46,835 bases of DNA from Mucilaginibacter dorajii. GTDB lineage: Bacteria > Bacteroidota > Bacteroidia > Sphingobacteriales > Sphingobacteriaceae. Positions 15,688 through 24,542 of this stretch are shown in pieces. Under the pieces are notes generated by a model that had not been told where the DNA came from, ran no database searches, and was given only the letters and a program-made list of their open reading frames with translations. The stretch is from the NCBI RefSeq assembly GCF_024808255.1, contig NZ_JANTYS010000032.1:21367-68201 (forward strand), read 5' to 3'. The position numbers were made by a program, and so were the translations under genes. Position 1 is the stretch's first letter. The number at the start of each line of letters is the position of its first letter.

Positions 15688-17505
15688 ATGAATAAAAACC
15701 AAACTAAACAGCTGCTGCTATCTTTATTTTTCACCATTAATTGTTACTCTGCTTTATTAGCGCAAGTAGCCGTTTTACCCACCGCGTGGACCAAGGCGGC
15801 CATGGATGCCCCCGTCCCCTTCCCCGAATATCCACGCCCGCAATTACAACGTCCCGACTGGCTATGTCTGAATGGTGAATGGGATTACCGGGGTGGCAAA
15901 GATATAGAGAACGCGCTCGATCCTGCAAAACCTATAGTATTTACAGGCGAAGCGGGTAAAATCCGGGTACCCTATTGCCCCGAATCGGTTTTATCAGGCG
16001 TGCAGCGCAAGCAGGAGATCAATATGTGGTACCGCCGGAGTTTTGAGGTGCCTTCGGGCTGGAAAAACAAGCAGGTGATTATTCATTTTGATGCTGTAGC
16101 CCACCATACCACTCTGTTTGTAAACGGGCATAAAGTCGGCGCGCATGCCGGCAGCTATGATGCTTTCAGTTTTAACATTACTCCGTTTTTAACCACGGGT
16201 AAAAATACATTAGTTGTTGCGGCCTATGATTTAAACGATGGCCGGGTGCCATCGGGCAAAAGTGGCCCACGGGGCGATTATACTTTTTGCTCGGGTATTT
16301 GGCAAACTGTATGGCTGGAGCCAGTGAACAAAACCTACATCGAAAACATCCGTTTACTACCCGATTTGGCCAATAACCGTTTAAAGGTATTGGTGAATAC
16401 CCAAGGCACAGCAAAGATAACAGCGGTAGCCCTTGACGGCAACAGCGTAGTTTCACAGGCCGAATCTGCAAACGACACCTACTTTTATCTGCCCATTAAA
16501 TCGCCTAAACTGTGGTCGCCGGAAGATCCGTTTCTGTACGATTTGAAGATGACCCTGAAAAATGCGGATGGCAGTATCGCAGATGAAGTGAAAAGCTATT
16601 TTGGCATGCGCGATATTAAACTGGGCAAAATTAACGGCGTTACCCGGCCTTTAATTAATGGAAAATTCATGCTACAGCTTGGCTTGTTGGACCAGGGTTA
16701 CTGGCCCGATGGCGTTTTAACCGCCCCTACCGAAGAGGCGCTTAAATTTGATATCCAATTCACAAAAAACGCCGGTTATAACCTCATCCGCAAGCATATG
16801 AAAACCGAACCGCAGCGGTTTTATTACTGGGCCGATAAAATGGGCTTACTGGTTTGGCAGGATATGCCGGCCATATGGTACCAAAACGAGGATACCCTAA
16901 AAACCCGCAAAGAATTCAGGAGGGAATTGAAAGCCGTGATGGACGATCATTATAATTCACCATCCATCATCACCTGGGTACCTTTTAATGAAAACTGGGG
17001 CGCGTTTGATGTTAAAAACATCACCAATTGGGTTAAGCAATATGATCCTTCGAGGTTAGTTAACGGCAACTCTGGTTTTAACAATAATCCCGATTATCAA
17101 AAAGCATACGGCGATCCCGGCAATGGCGATTATGTGGATACCCATATCTATGTAGGTCCGTATGGCGCATCGGTGCCCGACGAACATCGCGCCGCATCCT
17201 TAGGCGAGTTTGGAGGCGTAGGCCTGTTTGTACGCGATCATATGTGGCCTGTAGCCAATAATGCCTATGATTACGAACCAACAAAAGCACGCCTAACCGA
17301 CCGTTATTTATTTTTGCTTGACGAGGTAGAACAACTCATGAAATATAAAGGCCTCAGCGTAGCCATCTATACCCAAACCACCGATGTAGAGCACGAAGTT
17401 AATGGTGCACTAACTTATGACCGCGCCATTGAAAAAATGGAAACAGACCGGGTAAAAGCAATTAATGAAGCCGTTATTAGGGAAAGCTATAAGTTGAATA
17501 AGTGA
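15688..17505 (+). CDS. exported glycoside hydrolase family 2 (beta-galactosidase/glucuronidase-like)
   Basis: This 605-residue exported glycosidase has a signal peptide at residues 1 to about 26 (ending ALLAQ). An N-terminal GH2 jelly-roll domain (about 50-220; LNGEWDYRG, YRRSFEVP, LFVNGHKVG, SGIWQTVWLE) is followed by an Ig-like domain and a TIM barrel from about residue 330. The general acid/base is Glu435 in VPFNENWG and the nucleophile Glu507 in SLGEFGG. RKHMKTEPQRFYYWADKMGL matches the family substrate-site region. It is shorter than LacZ and lacks the C-terminal beta-sandwich. The exact sugar cannot be told; a terminal beta-linked hexose or uronic acid is likely. It is flanked on both sides by near-identical terminators and has no SusC/D genes nearby. 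Confidence 0.92.
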   Translation: MNKNQTKQLLLSLFFTINCYSALLAQVAVLPTAWTKAAMDAPVPFPEYPRPQLQRPDWLCLNGEWDYRGGKDIENALDPAKPIVFTGEAGKIRVPYCPESVLSGVQRKQEINMWYRRSFEVPSGWKNKQVIIHFDAVAHHTTLFVNGHKVGAHAGSYDAFSFNITPFLTTGKNTLVVAAYDLNDGRVPSGKSGPRGDYTFCSGIWQTVWLEPVNKTYIENIRLLPDLANNRLKVLVNTQGTAKITAVALDGNSVVSQAESANDTYFYLPIKSPKLWSPEDPFLYDLKMTLKNADGSIADEVKSYFGMRDIKLGKINGVTRPLINGKFMLQLGLLDQGYWPDGVLTAPTEEALKFDIQFTKNAGYNLIRKHMKTEPQRFYYWADKMGLLVWQDMPAIWYQNEDTLKTRKEFRRELKAVMDDHYNSPSIITWVPFNENWGAFDVKNITNWVKQYDPSRLVNGNSGFNNNPDYQKAYGDPGNGDYVDTHIYVGPYGASVPDEHRAASLGEFGGVGLFVRDHMWPVANNAYDYEPTKARLTDRYLFLLDEVEQLMKYKGLSVAIYTQTTDVEHEVNGALTYDRAIEKMETDRVKAINEAVIRESYKLNK

Positions 17506-17555
17506 TTATTGGACTTGGGGACTATTGTACTTTGAGACTTTAGGATAAAGGACAA

Positions 17556-17587
17556 AACAGCCGGCGAATGATGTCGCCGGCTGTTTT
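17556..17587. terminator. bidirectional terminator between GH2 and AraC genes
   Basis: AACAGCCGGCGA (17556-17567) pairs with TCGCCGGCTGTT (17574-17585) around ATGATG. A T-run follows on the plus strand, and an A-run before the stem gives a T-run on the minus strand. It serves two convergent genes. Confidence 0.9.
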
Positions 17588-17638
17588 ATGTTACGGCTGT
17601 TCGATTCTCCTTCAAACCACTATATCTTAAAACAGTCT

Positions 17639-18508
17639 TTAAATCCTCCTCCTGAAAGTCTCTGGTGATACCCCGGCCTGGTTCTTAAAAAACTTGCAGA
17701 AATAAGAATTGTCTTCAAAATTGAGATTATAGGCAATCTCGGTAACTGTAAAATCAAGGTTGATAAGCATGCGCTTGGCTTCAAGCACAATGCGGTTTCT
17801 GATGATATCACCGGCAGAAGCACCCAAAAACTCTTTGCAAATGGCGTTAAGATGGCTTGGGGTAATGCAAAGCAATTCGGCGTAAAATTTTGGCAGGCGC
17901 TGATGCTTGTAATTCTGCTCAATCAATTTTTCGAAATTGCGCAGCACTGTGTTGTTACGGTTTCCTTTATTATCCAACGCAAGGCTATAACGATCTGATT
18001 TGGCTATTAAAATAAAAAATTGCAACAGCAGCACACGTAACAGATCCACCTTGAACCTGCCCTGGCCCTCGGCCTCCAGTACAGCTTTTTCCATTATTTC
18101 AATCGCTGTCGAGTGATCTGCCTGGGAGATTTCTGTTTCCGAGTAATGAACATTGCCGCTAAAAAACGGAAACTGTTCCAGGTACTGGCTATCGTAAAGA
18201 AAAGATTTGAAAAAATCAGCAGAAAAATTGATCACATAGCCATCAACTTCCCCCTCAAAATCCCATCCGTGTACCTGGCCGGGGGCCATAAAATAAACGT
18301 GAAAGGGAGCAATGGTAAAAGTTTCAAAATCAATGGCGTGGGTACCTGCACCACTGGTGAAAAGAATAATATGGTAAAAATCATGACGATGCGGAAAATG
18401 AAGTTTCCGCATCGCTTTCAGATACGGGGCCAATGACTTTATGATCACATCCTGTTCCTGTGCATATGAAAATTTGCAAATATCATAAACAGGGAACTCT
18501 TTCTTCAT
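17639..18508 (-). CDS. AraC-family transcriptional regulator
   Basis: This 289-residue protein has an N-terminal cupin-like sensor domain (about residues 30-130; HFPHRHDFYHIILFTSGAG and FMAPGQVHGWDF). The C-terminal double helix-turn-helix (about 190-289) contains LPKFYAELLCITPSHLNAIC and then TVTEIAYNLNFEDNSYFCKF. Both are characteristic of the AraC family. It is downstream of the cynS gene in the same orientation with a 60-bp gap, so it could be co-transcribed with cyanase or control it. The inducer is unknown. Confidence 0.93.
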   Translation of the reverse strand: MKKEFPVYDICKFSYAQEQDVIIKSLAPYLKAMRKLHFPHRHDFYHIILFTSGAGTHAIDFETFTIAPFHVYFMAPGQVHGWDFEGEVDGYVINFSADFFKSFLYDSQYLEQFPFFSGNVHYSETEISQADHSTAIEIMEKAVLEAEGQGRFKVDLLRVLLLQFFILIAKSDRYSLALDNKGNRNNTVLRNFEKLIEQNYKHQRLPKFYAELLCITPSHLNAICKEFLGASAGDIIRNRIVLEAKRMLINLDFTVTEIAYNLNFEDNSYFCKFFKNQAGVSPETFRRRI

Positions 18509-18568
18509 TCTATCTAATATCGCTTTTCCGGTAAAGATACATAAAGGCCATTTGTAATAATTCCCCGT

Positions 18569-19012
18569 TTACCATTTTTTAAAGGGGAGGAATTTACCTT
18601 CCATCGTTATTTTAACGCGGTCGCCGTTGGGGTTTTCAACCCGGTCAATATCCATGGTGAAATCTATGGCGCTCATGATACCGTCGCCAAATTTTTCATT
18701 GATAACTGCCTTCAGTGTAGAACTATAAACCTGCAGTAATTCGTAAAAACGGTATTGCGTAGGATCTGTTGGCGGTGTTTGTTCCAATGAACCCCTTAAA
18801 GGTATTTCCTGTAGCGATTGGATTTGTTCCTTATTAAGTCCGATTAAAACACCTGCCGTTTCAGCATCCGCCTCATCCATCACTGCCTGTCCATGTAAAG
18901 CAAGGGTTGTCCATACCAGGCTTTTACCTATGGCATCAGCAACAGCCTGGTAACTCATCTTTTTGTCTTTAAGGGTTTCTATAATTTGCGGTGTAGCTAT
19001 TTTCCTGTCCAT
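18569..19012 (-). CDS. cynS: cyanate hydratase (cyanase)
   Basis: This 147-residue enzyme catalyses bicarbonate-dependent breakdown of cyanate to ammonia and carbon dioxide, a detoxification and nitrogen-acquisition step. The catalytic triad is intact: Arg88, Glu91 and Ser114 occupy the spacing of Arg96, Glu99 and Ser122 in the E. coli enzyme. The surrounding YRFYELLQVYSSTLKAVINE and GDGIMSAIDF stretches are typical. The N-terminal helical domain (residues 1-75) is complete. It sits between the AraC regulator (60 bp downstream) and a DUF1348 protein gene (43 bp upstream), all leftward, so an operon is plausible. Neither a carbonic anhydrase (cynT) nor a cyanate transporter gene is nearby. Confidence 0.97.
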   Translation of the reverse strand: MDRKIATPQIIETLKDKKMSYQAVADAIGKSLVWTTLALHGQAVMDEADAETAGVLIGLNKEQIQSLQEIPLRGSLEQTPPTDPTQYRFYELLQVYSSTLKAVINEKFGDGIMSAIDFTMDIDRVENPNGDRVKITMEGKFLPFKKW

Positions 19013-19055
19013 TTTTTTATTGTTTATAATTTTAATAATTGTCAGTTGTCTCTAA

Positions 19056-19469
19056 CTAAAAAATCCGGCGTTCTGTTGCTGCGATAGGCACATCATTAAT
19101 GCTGGCATAACGTGTCTGCATCAGGCCGTTTTCATCAAACTCCCAGTTTTCGTTGCCATAAGCCCTAAACCACTCGCCCTGGTCGTTACAGTATTCGTAC
19201 TCAAAACGCACAGCTATCCGGTTATCGGTAAATGCCCATAATTCCTTTTTAAGCTTGTATTGATGTTCCTTTTCCCATTTGGCGGTCAGCAGCTTTACAA
19301 TTTCTTCGCGACCGTTAACAAATGACGACCGATTGCGCCACTCGCTGTCTATAGTATAAGCCAGGGATACTTTAACAGGATCTTTGGTGTTCCAGGCATC
19401 TTCTGCCAGTTGAACTTTTTGTTTAGCCGTTTCGATATTGAATGGCGGCAAGGGGTGTCTTTGTTCCAT
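19056..19469 (-). CDS. DUF1348 / NTF2-like (SnoaL-fold) protein
   Basis: This 137-residue protein begins PLPPFNIETAKQKVQLAEDAWNT. DSEWRNRSSFVNGREEIVKLL and GEWFRAYGNENWEFDENGLM with a terminal ATERRIF match the DUF1348 family, which adopts the NTF2/SnoaL cone fold. Such proteins are small-molecule binding or isomerase-like; the reaction of this family is not established. It is 43 bp upstream of cynS in the same orientation, which hints at a link to cyanate metabolism, and divergent from the SDR gene at 19686. No signal peptide is seen, so it is cytoplasmic. Confidence 0.88.
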   Translation of the reverse strand: MEQRHPLPPFNIETAKQKVQLAEDAWNTKDPVKVSLAYTIDSEWRNRSSFVNGREEIVKLLTAKWEKEHQYKLKKELWAFTDNRIAVRFEYEYCNDQGEWFRAYGNENWEFDENGLMQTRYASINDVPIAATERRIF

Positions 19470-19685
19470 AACTACTGATTATATTATGTTTCATTTATAT
19501 AACCAAAGGTAGCTTTTGCCATTTGTGCCGGCGTGGAGGTTTTCGGGGCGAATGCGGTATAATTTAAAGCGCAACGCACGTATTTTCCTTTTTCTCATTT
19601 AGGCTACAAACATCCTCAATTAAGCTACAGGCCGGTAATTGCTGTTGCCCACCTTTGTGGTGTTATTTATTTAAAACATAAAATC

Positions 19686-20534
19686 ATGACACAACAAAAT
19701 GATATTCCAGGTGCTGTTAAAGTATGGTTCATCACCGGCGCATCCCGCGGATTTGGGCGTGTGTGGGCCGATGCCGCGCTTAAACGAGGCGATAAGGTTG
19801 CAGCCACCGCGCGCAACTTAGCCAGCATAGCCGACCTGAAAGAAAAATACGGCGAAAACGTTTTAACATTACAACTTGATGTAACCAAAGCCGCCCAGGC
19901 CAAAGCCGCTGTAGAGCAAGCCCATGCCCACTTTGGCAGGCTTGATATTGTGCTTAACAATGCAGGCTATTCATTGGTAGGCACTATTGAAGAAGCCAAT
20001 GCAGATGAAGTGCGGGCACTGTATGAAACCAACATTTTTGGCACGTTGGCGGTGATCCAGGCAGCCTTACCCTTATTACGCAAACAGGGCAGTGGGCACA
20101 TTATGGGCACATCAAGCGGCCTTGGCCATGTTACCATGCCGGTAATTGGCTATTACTGTTCCTCAAAGTGGGCTTTTGAGGCTATTCACGAAAGTTTAGC
20201 GGCAGAAGTTAAACCCTTCGGCATCAAAGTAACTATTATAGAACCGGGTGCCTACGCAACCGAGTTTGGCAGCCAGGATTCCTTAAAATTTGCAGTCGGT
20301 ATGGATATTTACGGCGATTTTAAAGCACAGTTTTTTGATGGTTTAAGAGGCATGGAACGCGGCAACCCGGATGCCACACCACAGGCCCTGTTCCAGGTGG
20401 TAGATGCCGAAAACCCGCCGTTAAGGTTTAACCTGGGCAGTAACAATTTAGCATGGTTACGTGCCACTTATGCCGAGCGCCTGGCCTTATGGGAACAATG
20501 GCAGCCCGTATCGGCATCGGCCCAGGGTAATTAA
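19686..20534 (+). CDS. short-chain dehydrogenase/reductase (SDR)
   Basis: This 282-residue classical SDR is an NAD(P)-dependent oxidoreductase. The nucleotide-binding TGASRGFG spans residues 17-24, NNAG is at 91-94, the catalytic Ser is in GTSSG (143-144), and the YxxxK pair is Tyr157 and Lys161. TARN after the second strand suggests NADP preference. Substrate is unknown. It is followed 77 bp later by an AraC regulator gene on the same strand and is divergent from the DUF1348/cynS genes across 216 bp, so the regulator may control either direction. Confidence 0.93.
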   Translation: MTQQNDIPGAVKVWFITGASRGFGRVWADAALKRGDKVAATARNLASIADLKEKYGENVLTLQLDVTKAAQAKAAVEQAHAHFGRLDIVLNNAGYSLVGTIEEANADEVRALYETNIFGTLAVIQAALPLLRKQGSGHIMGTSSGLGHVTMPVIGYYCSSKWAFEAIHESLAAEVKPFGIKVTIIEPGAYATEFGSQDSLKFAVGMDIYGDFKAQFFDGLRGMERGNPDATPQALFQVVDAENPPLRFNLGSNNLAWLRATYAERLALWEQWQPVSASAQGN

Positions 20535-20611
20535 GTAATCCATTGGTCAATAATTTAATGATAACCGGCATTTTAAAACAATATCGGTTATCATTGTATT
20601 AGTTTTTCAGC

Positions 20612-21535
20612 ATGAAAAAAGAAGAAGATTTCCCTCATCAGTTTGATTCATTGTCAGATGCGCACCGTGCTTTGGGTTTACCGCAACCCAAACATCCACT
20701 CATCAGCCTCATTAATAATGCCACCACCCAGGCAGAGTTTAGCAGGCCTTCCCGTTCTCATGTGCTTAAGTTTTACAAAATATCGTACCGGCCAAAACTA
20801 AGCGGCAGGATCAGGTACGGCCAGGGCCATTATGATTTTGATGAAGGCGGTTTACTGTTTGCCGCGCCCAACCAGGTAATTGGCAGCAATAACAACGACG
20901 AGTTAAGGGAATGTTCGTTATATACCCTGCTCATCCATCCCGATTTTTTGTGGAATTATCCTTTGGCCAAAAAGATCAAACAATACGGCTTTTTTTCGTA
21001 CAGCGCCAATGAAGGCCTGCACCTGTCTGACCAGGAAAAAGCGACCATCATTTCGGTTTTCCAGATGATTGAAGAAGAGCTGAACAGCCGGATTGACGAC
21101 CTTAGCCAGGATGTGATCATCTCCCAGATTGAACTGTTACTAACCTATGCCGATCGTTTTTACAAACGCCAGTTTATTACCCGCAAAGCGGTAAGTAACG
21201 ATCTGTTGCAACAACTGGAAAAGGTATTGGACAGCTATTTTGCAGAGGAAAGATCTTTAAGCGAAGGCATCCCTACCGTTCAATATCTTGCCGAAACATT
21301 AAACCTATCGCCCAGTTATTTAAGCGATATGCTGCGGTCTTTTACCGGGCAAAACGCGCAGCAGCACATCCACCAAAAACTTATCGAAAAAGCCAAGGAA
21401 AAACTATCTACCACCAGTTTATCGGTGAGTGAAGTGGCCTACACCCTGGGATTTGAGCATTCGCAATCATTCAGTAAGCTGTTCAAAACAAAAACCAAAC
21501 TTTCGCCGCTGGAGTTCAGGCGGTCTTTTAATTGA
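20612..21535 (+). CDS. AraC-family transcriptional regulator
   Basis: This 307-residue protein has an N-terminal sensing domain with GHYDFDEGGLLFAAPNQVIG (about residues 70-90). The C-terminal AraC-type DNA-binding domain (about 205-307) contains TVQYLAETLNLSPSYLSDML and then SVSEVAYTLGFEHSQSFSKL. The linker includes a long amphipathic helix (EEELNSRIDDLSQDVIISQI). It is downstream of the SDR gene and likely its partner regulator, a pairing common in Bacteroidota. It is cytoplasmic. Confidence 0.93.
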   Translation: MKKEEDFPHQFDSLSDAHRALGLPQPKHPLISLINNATTQAEFSRPSRSHVLKFYKISYRPKLSGRIRYGQGHYDFDEGGLLFAAPNQVIGSNNNDELRECSLYTLLIHPDFLWNYPLAKKIKQYGFFSYSANEGLHLSDQEKATIISVFQMIEEELNSRIDDLSQDVIISQIELLLTYADRFYKRQFITRKAVSNDLLQQLEKVLDSYFAEERSLSEGIPTVQYLAETLNLSPSYLSDMLRSFTGQNAQQHIHQKLIEKAKEKLSTTSLSVSEVAYTLGFEHSQSFSKLFKTKTKLSPLEFRRSFN

Positions 21536-21659
21536 TGGGATAGGCAAATGCCCGTTTACCTGCAACCCGCCGTTGTTTGGTGTCTTCGAGTTATTGTGCA
21601 CCTTCCAGGCTTTCGCAGATTATCATTCTTATGCAAGCCTCATAACAACTTAAATACGG

Positions 21660-22307
21660 CTATTTTACCTTCCTGGTTAGGTAAGTAATGAGTCCGAAAA
21701 GAGATAATTCCAAAAGCATCCAGTAAAAATAATTCAATGAATGTATGGTGTACTTTCCGGTTATGAAGAAAAACAACAATGCAAAGCAACTACAAATAAA
21801 GCCTTTGGTAGCCGATCCCCATTTGATGAATTCCAAAACCTGGTAAGCTTTAAATATCGTAACAGAAGGCTCCTGCGGGTTACTGATCTTTAAGAGTAAA
21901 AAAACATTTTCAATGATGTCTCCCAGCCAGGCAACAAGCTGTAGCCAGGCCAGTACGGCAAACACGTACCCACCTGCCCCGTGAATTTTTGTAGCCGTTT
22001 TCATACAAAGCAGAAAAATAGCCAGGTAAACGCCAGGCATGTAAATAAAATCGACATATAACTGCCCCTTCAGGGCATTTTTAGACCGTGCCCCTTCTGC
22101 CGACGGTAATTTATCAATTCCGGTAATCAGGTGGAACAGCGCTTTTCCAGACATGGGAAACTCCAGATCAAATATGGAAAATTCCTTTTTTACCTGGCCC
22201 ATGGTTACAAAATTGCGGCTTTGAATAGTCATCACAATAGTTGCGCTTAGCAATACAGCTAAACAAATCAAAAAAAAGCACCAGGTATCGGCAATAAAGA
22301 GTATCAT
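21660..22307 (-). CDS. multipass membrane protein of unknown function
   Basis: This 215-residue protein has about five hydrophobic segments, near residues 5-27, 92-103, 115-150, 172-190 and 193-208. Between the first two lies a soluble loop with KNALKGQLYVDFIYMPGVYL. There is no signal peptidase site and no recognised domain. The start lies 24 bp after the stop of the patatin-like gene, so it is probably translated from the same mRNA and may be a partner of that membrane-anchored lipase. Confidence 0.75.
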   Translation of the reverse strand: MILFIADTWCFFLICLAVLLSATIVMTIQSRNFVTMGQVKKEFSIFDLEFPMSGKALFHLITGIDKLPSAEGARSKNALKGQLYVDFIYMPGVYLAIFLLCMKTATKIHGAGGYVFAVLAWLQLVAWLGDIIENVFLLLKISNPQEPSVTIFKAYQVLEFIKWGSATKGFICSCFALLFFFITGKYTIHSLNYFYWMLLELSLFGLITYLTRKVK

Positions 22308-22331
22308 AAAAATATTTTTAAAGGGTATTTA

Positions 22332-23792
22332 TTAATTTTCCGGTTTCATTTTCCTGTTCAATTCAGTCTGCATGGCCATACGTTCTTTCTGATACTGCAG
22401 CCAATCAAAATCACATAAGAAAGAGGCAGCAGCTAAAGCACCTTTTCTAAACATCGCAAGTTTTTCCTCATCTTTTAAAAAGAAGTTAAGCCAGTTGGTA
22501 CCAAAAAGTTGGATACTTCCGACCCCCTTTTGAAATACGGCATTTTTATCCAGAAAATCTTTGTCGTAATAGTAACGCACGGTATTGAACAACCGCCAGA
22601 TATAACTTCCCAGATCCCATTGCGGCGCATCGTTACCGTCATTCTTCTTAGGGTCGGTGTCGTCAAGATCAATGCCGAAAGCCGGTAATCTTGGTTCAAT
22701 CACTTTGGGATTATAAAAAATATTGATGGGAAAATTTGATAACATTCCGCCATCAACAAAACGAACGGTTTCGGGTATCGATTCCGGCTTTATTTTCAGG
22801 TGTTTATCCCAGGCGGCTTGCACATCTTTGTTATCCGTAGGAATTTTGTTAATTATGTACGACTCAAAAAATACAGGTATTGACATTGACGACCGAACGA
22901 ACGCCGCCGGGTGGATCTCATTGATATCGGCCCTGAACAAATCGCACATCAAGGGTAATTCTATTTTATTTTCGGTCACTAATTCGGATGTAATAAAGGT
23001 TACATCGCCCTTTAGCGAGGCTATCGTTCCGCTGTTTGTAGGTCGTAAACTCAACGCAGGTAGCGCTTCGGCCTTCCTATTCAAGTCCGTTACATTATGC
23101 ACATCGTTCGCCTCCATTTTTTCTTTGATCCATTCGTAAAAAGCGATGCCCGGGTTAATACCGTAACCGCATGCCTTCAAACGGCCAAACAAATAGGTAC
23201 CATATAACACCGCCACTAAAATTAACAAGATGTCCAGCCCGGTTAACACAAATGACCACACACCCCAAATTGTTAAGCTGGGATATTTGTTGGCCAACCC
23301 AAGAAGCAGGATATCCAGGATGCTAAACAATATCAAAAAGCCGAAGATTACAACAATGGAGATGGAAATGCGTTTTTTGAATGATTTATTGGCTATAAAG
23401 CTTTTGATGAGCAAGCGCGCGAATGGATGACCATCAACAAAACTGAAGAAATCCATAGTGCACAAGTATTCCAATATGGTGTTTGATTTCATCGTTTTTT
23501 TATCGCCAATAACGCACATCAGCGCGGTATTGATAGCCCCCGCGCTGGTGCCTGCAAGCCTGAGAAAGCGGATACCGGCCATTTCAAGAATATAAGTATA
23601 GCCTACCAAGGCAATACCGAGCACGCCACCTCCCTTTTGAACCAGGTTTACGTATTGATGACCATCGGCATCCAATGTATCAGATACAAGTAACCCCTTG
23701 TAGTCTTCGCCAAATTTATCCTGTAGTTTTTTGAGTGAGCCTGTTACATCCGGATGATTGTAATAATCTTCTGGTTTAAGTTTTTTAGCCAT
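22332..23792 (-). CDS. patatin-like phospholipase with internal membrane segments
   Basis: This 486-residue protein has a patatin domain that hydrolyses acyl esters with a Ser-Asp dyad. The oxyanion loop KGGGVLGIA is at residues 53-61, the nucleophile elbow GTSAG carries Ser83, and Asp347 is in VDGGMLSNFPIN. A hydrophobic insert, about residues 140-205 (ISIVVIFGFLILFSILDILL and VLTGLDILLILVAVLYGTYL), splits the catalytic core, so the enzyme is probably anchored at the inner membrane. The following membrane-protein gene is probably co-transcribed. An AACTAT-N7-ATAGTT inverted repeat lies just upstream (23808-23826) and may be an operator. The substrate is not predictable. Confidence 0.9.
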   Translation of the reverse strand: MAKKLKPEDYYNHPDVTGSLKKLQDKFGEDYKGLLVSDTLDADGHQYVNLVQKGGGVLGIALVGYTYILEMAGIRFLRLAGTSAGAINTALMCVIGDKKTMKSNTILEYLCTMDFFSFVDGHPFARLLIKSFIANKSFKKRISISIVVIFGFLILFSILDILLLGLANKYPSLTIWGVWSFVLTGLDILLILVAVLYGTYLFGRLKACGYGINPGIAFYEWIKEKMEANDVHNVTDLNRKAEALPALSLRPTNSGTIASLKGDVTFITSELVTENKIELPLMCDLFRADINEIHPAAFVRSSMSIPVFFESYIINKIPTDNKDVQAAWDKHLKIKPESIPETVRFVDGGMLSNFPINIFYNPKVIEPRLPAFGIDLDDTDPKKNDGNDAPQWDLGSYIWRLFNTVRYYYDKDFLDKNAVFQKGVGSIQLFGTNWLNFFLKDEEKLAMFRKGALAAASFLCDFDWLQYQKERMAMQTELNRKMKPEN

Positions 23793-24155
23793 GATAGGGT
23801 TTGGTTTAACTATTATAAATATAGTTATTTAAAAAACTAAAATTCAAACACTTATCTCGTTTTTTTTCAATAACCCACAAGTATTGGCATTTAAAGCCTC
23901 CAAACGGGGGCACCTGATTTGCATTCATATTACAACATACTTTTCAGCGTAAGCATTATATTTTTTGTTGCCATAGCCCCATTTAAACGGAGACAAATCT
24001 GCCAGTCGTGTCCGTTCATAAAGAGTAAAATGAACAAAATGAACAAGAATCCCCCACCCATTTTTCTGATATTTAAATGACAGTTTTTTAGATATTACTT
24101 AAAACAAATTACTCCTTAAGCAACTTATCATTTAATAATAAATACACTACACTTT
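23793..24155. other. intergenic region, no gene seen
   Basis: This AT-rich divergent region separates the patatin-like gene and the 41-residue microgene. Apart from the inverted repeat at 23808-23826 (arms AACTAT and ATAGTT), no structured element or good promoter match was found. Confidence 0.5.
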
Positions 24156-24281
24156 ATGGAAACCAAGGAAAAGATCAAAGGAGAGGCGACCAAGGAAACC
24201 CATCCCCCAAAAGCAGAAAAACAACAGCAAGGTAGCAACTCAAAAGTTATATACAAACCAAAGCGAAAACCCCTGTTATAG
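24156..24281 (+). CDS. 41-residue basic microprotein
   Basis: ATG at 24156 and TAG at 24279-24281 encode a highly charged, hydrophilic peptide. It begins METKEKIKGEATKETHPPKA, has a QQQ run, and ends VIYKPKRKPLL. It is Lys/Glu-rich, with no signal or membrane segment, and is likely intrinsically disordered and cytoplasmic. What makes it credible is the perfect 12-bp terminator hairpin 19 bp after the stop, with no other gene for it to serve. No family is recognised; a stress-related or nucleic-acid-binding role would be a guess. Confidence 0.6.
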   Translation: METKEKIKGEATKETHPPKAEKQQQGSNSKVIYKPKRKPLL

Positions 24282-24300
24282 AATAATAAACGGATTACTG

Positions 24301-24333
24301 AAGGTATGCGCGATAAAGCCGCGCATACCTTTT
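24301..24333 (+). terminator. rho-independent terminator of the microgene
   Basis: AAGGTATGCGCG (24301-24312) pairs perfectly with CGCGCATACCTT (24320-24331) around a 7-nt loop, followed by TT and a T-rich stretch. It starts 19 bp after the TAG of the 41-residue gene. Confidence 0.88.
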
Positions 24334-24542
24334 ATCTATATTTTAAAAAACGCTCCGCATTCATCGCCCACGGGCAAATCAAACAGTTGATGCCTGCCTC
24401 CTTCTGCGCGTTGGTATATCCTTCCAATAATCATATACCCCTTTTCAATCTAAATTCAAAAAAAACGTTTTTGATAGCGATTGCAGATATGTAGTTTTTT
24501 TATAGATTTTTAATTTAAATTTACCTAACTAACCATTTGCAT

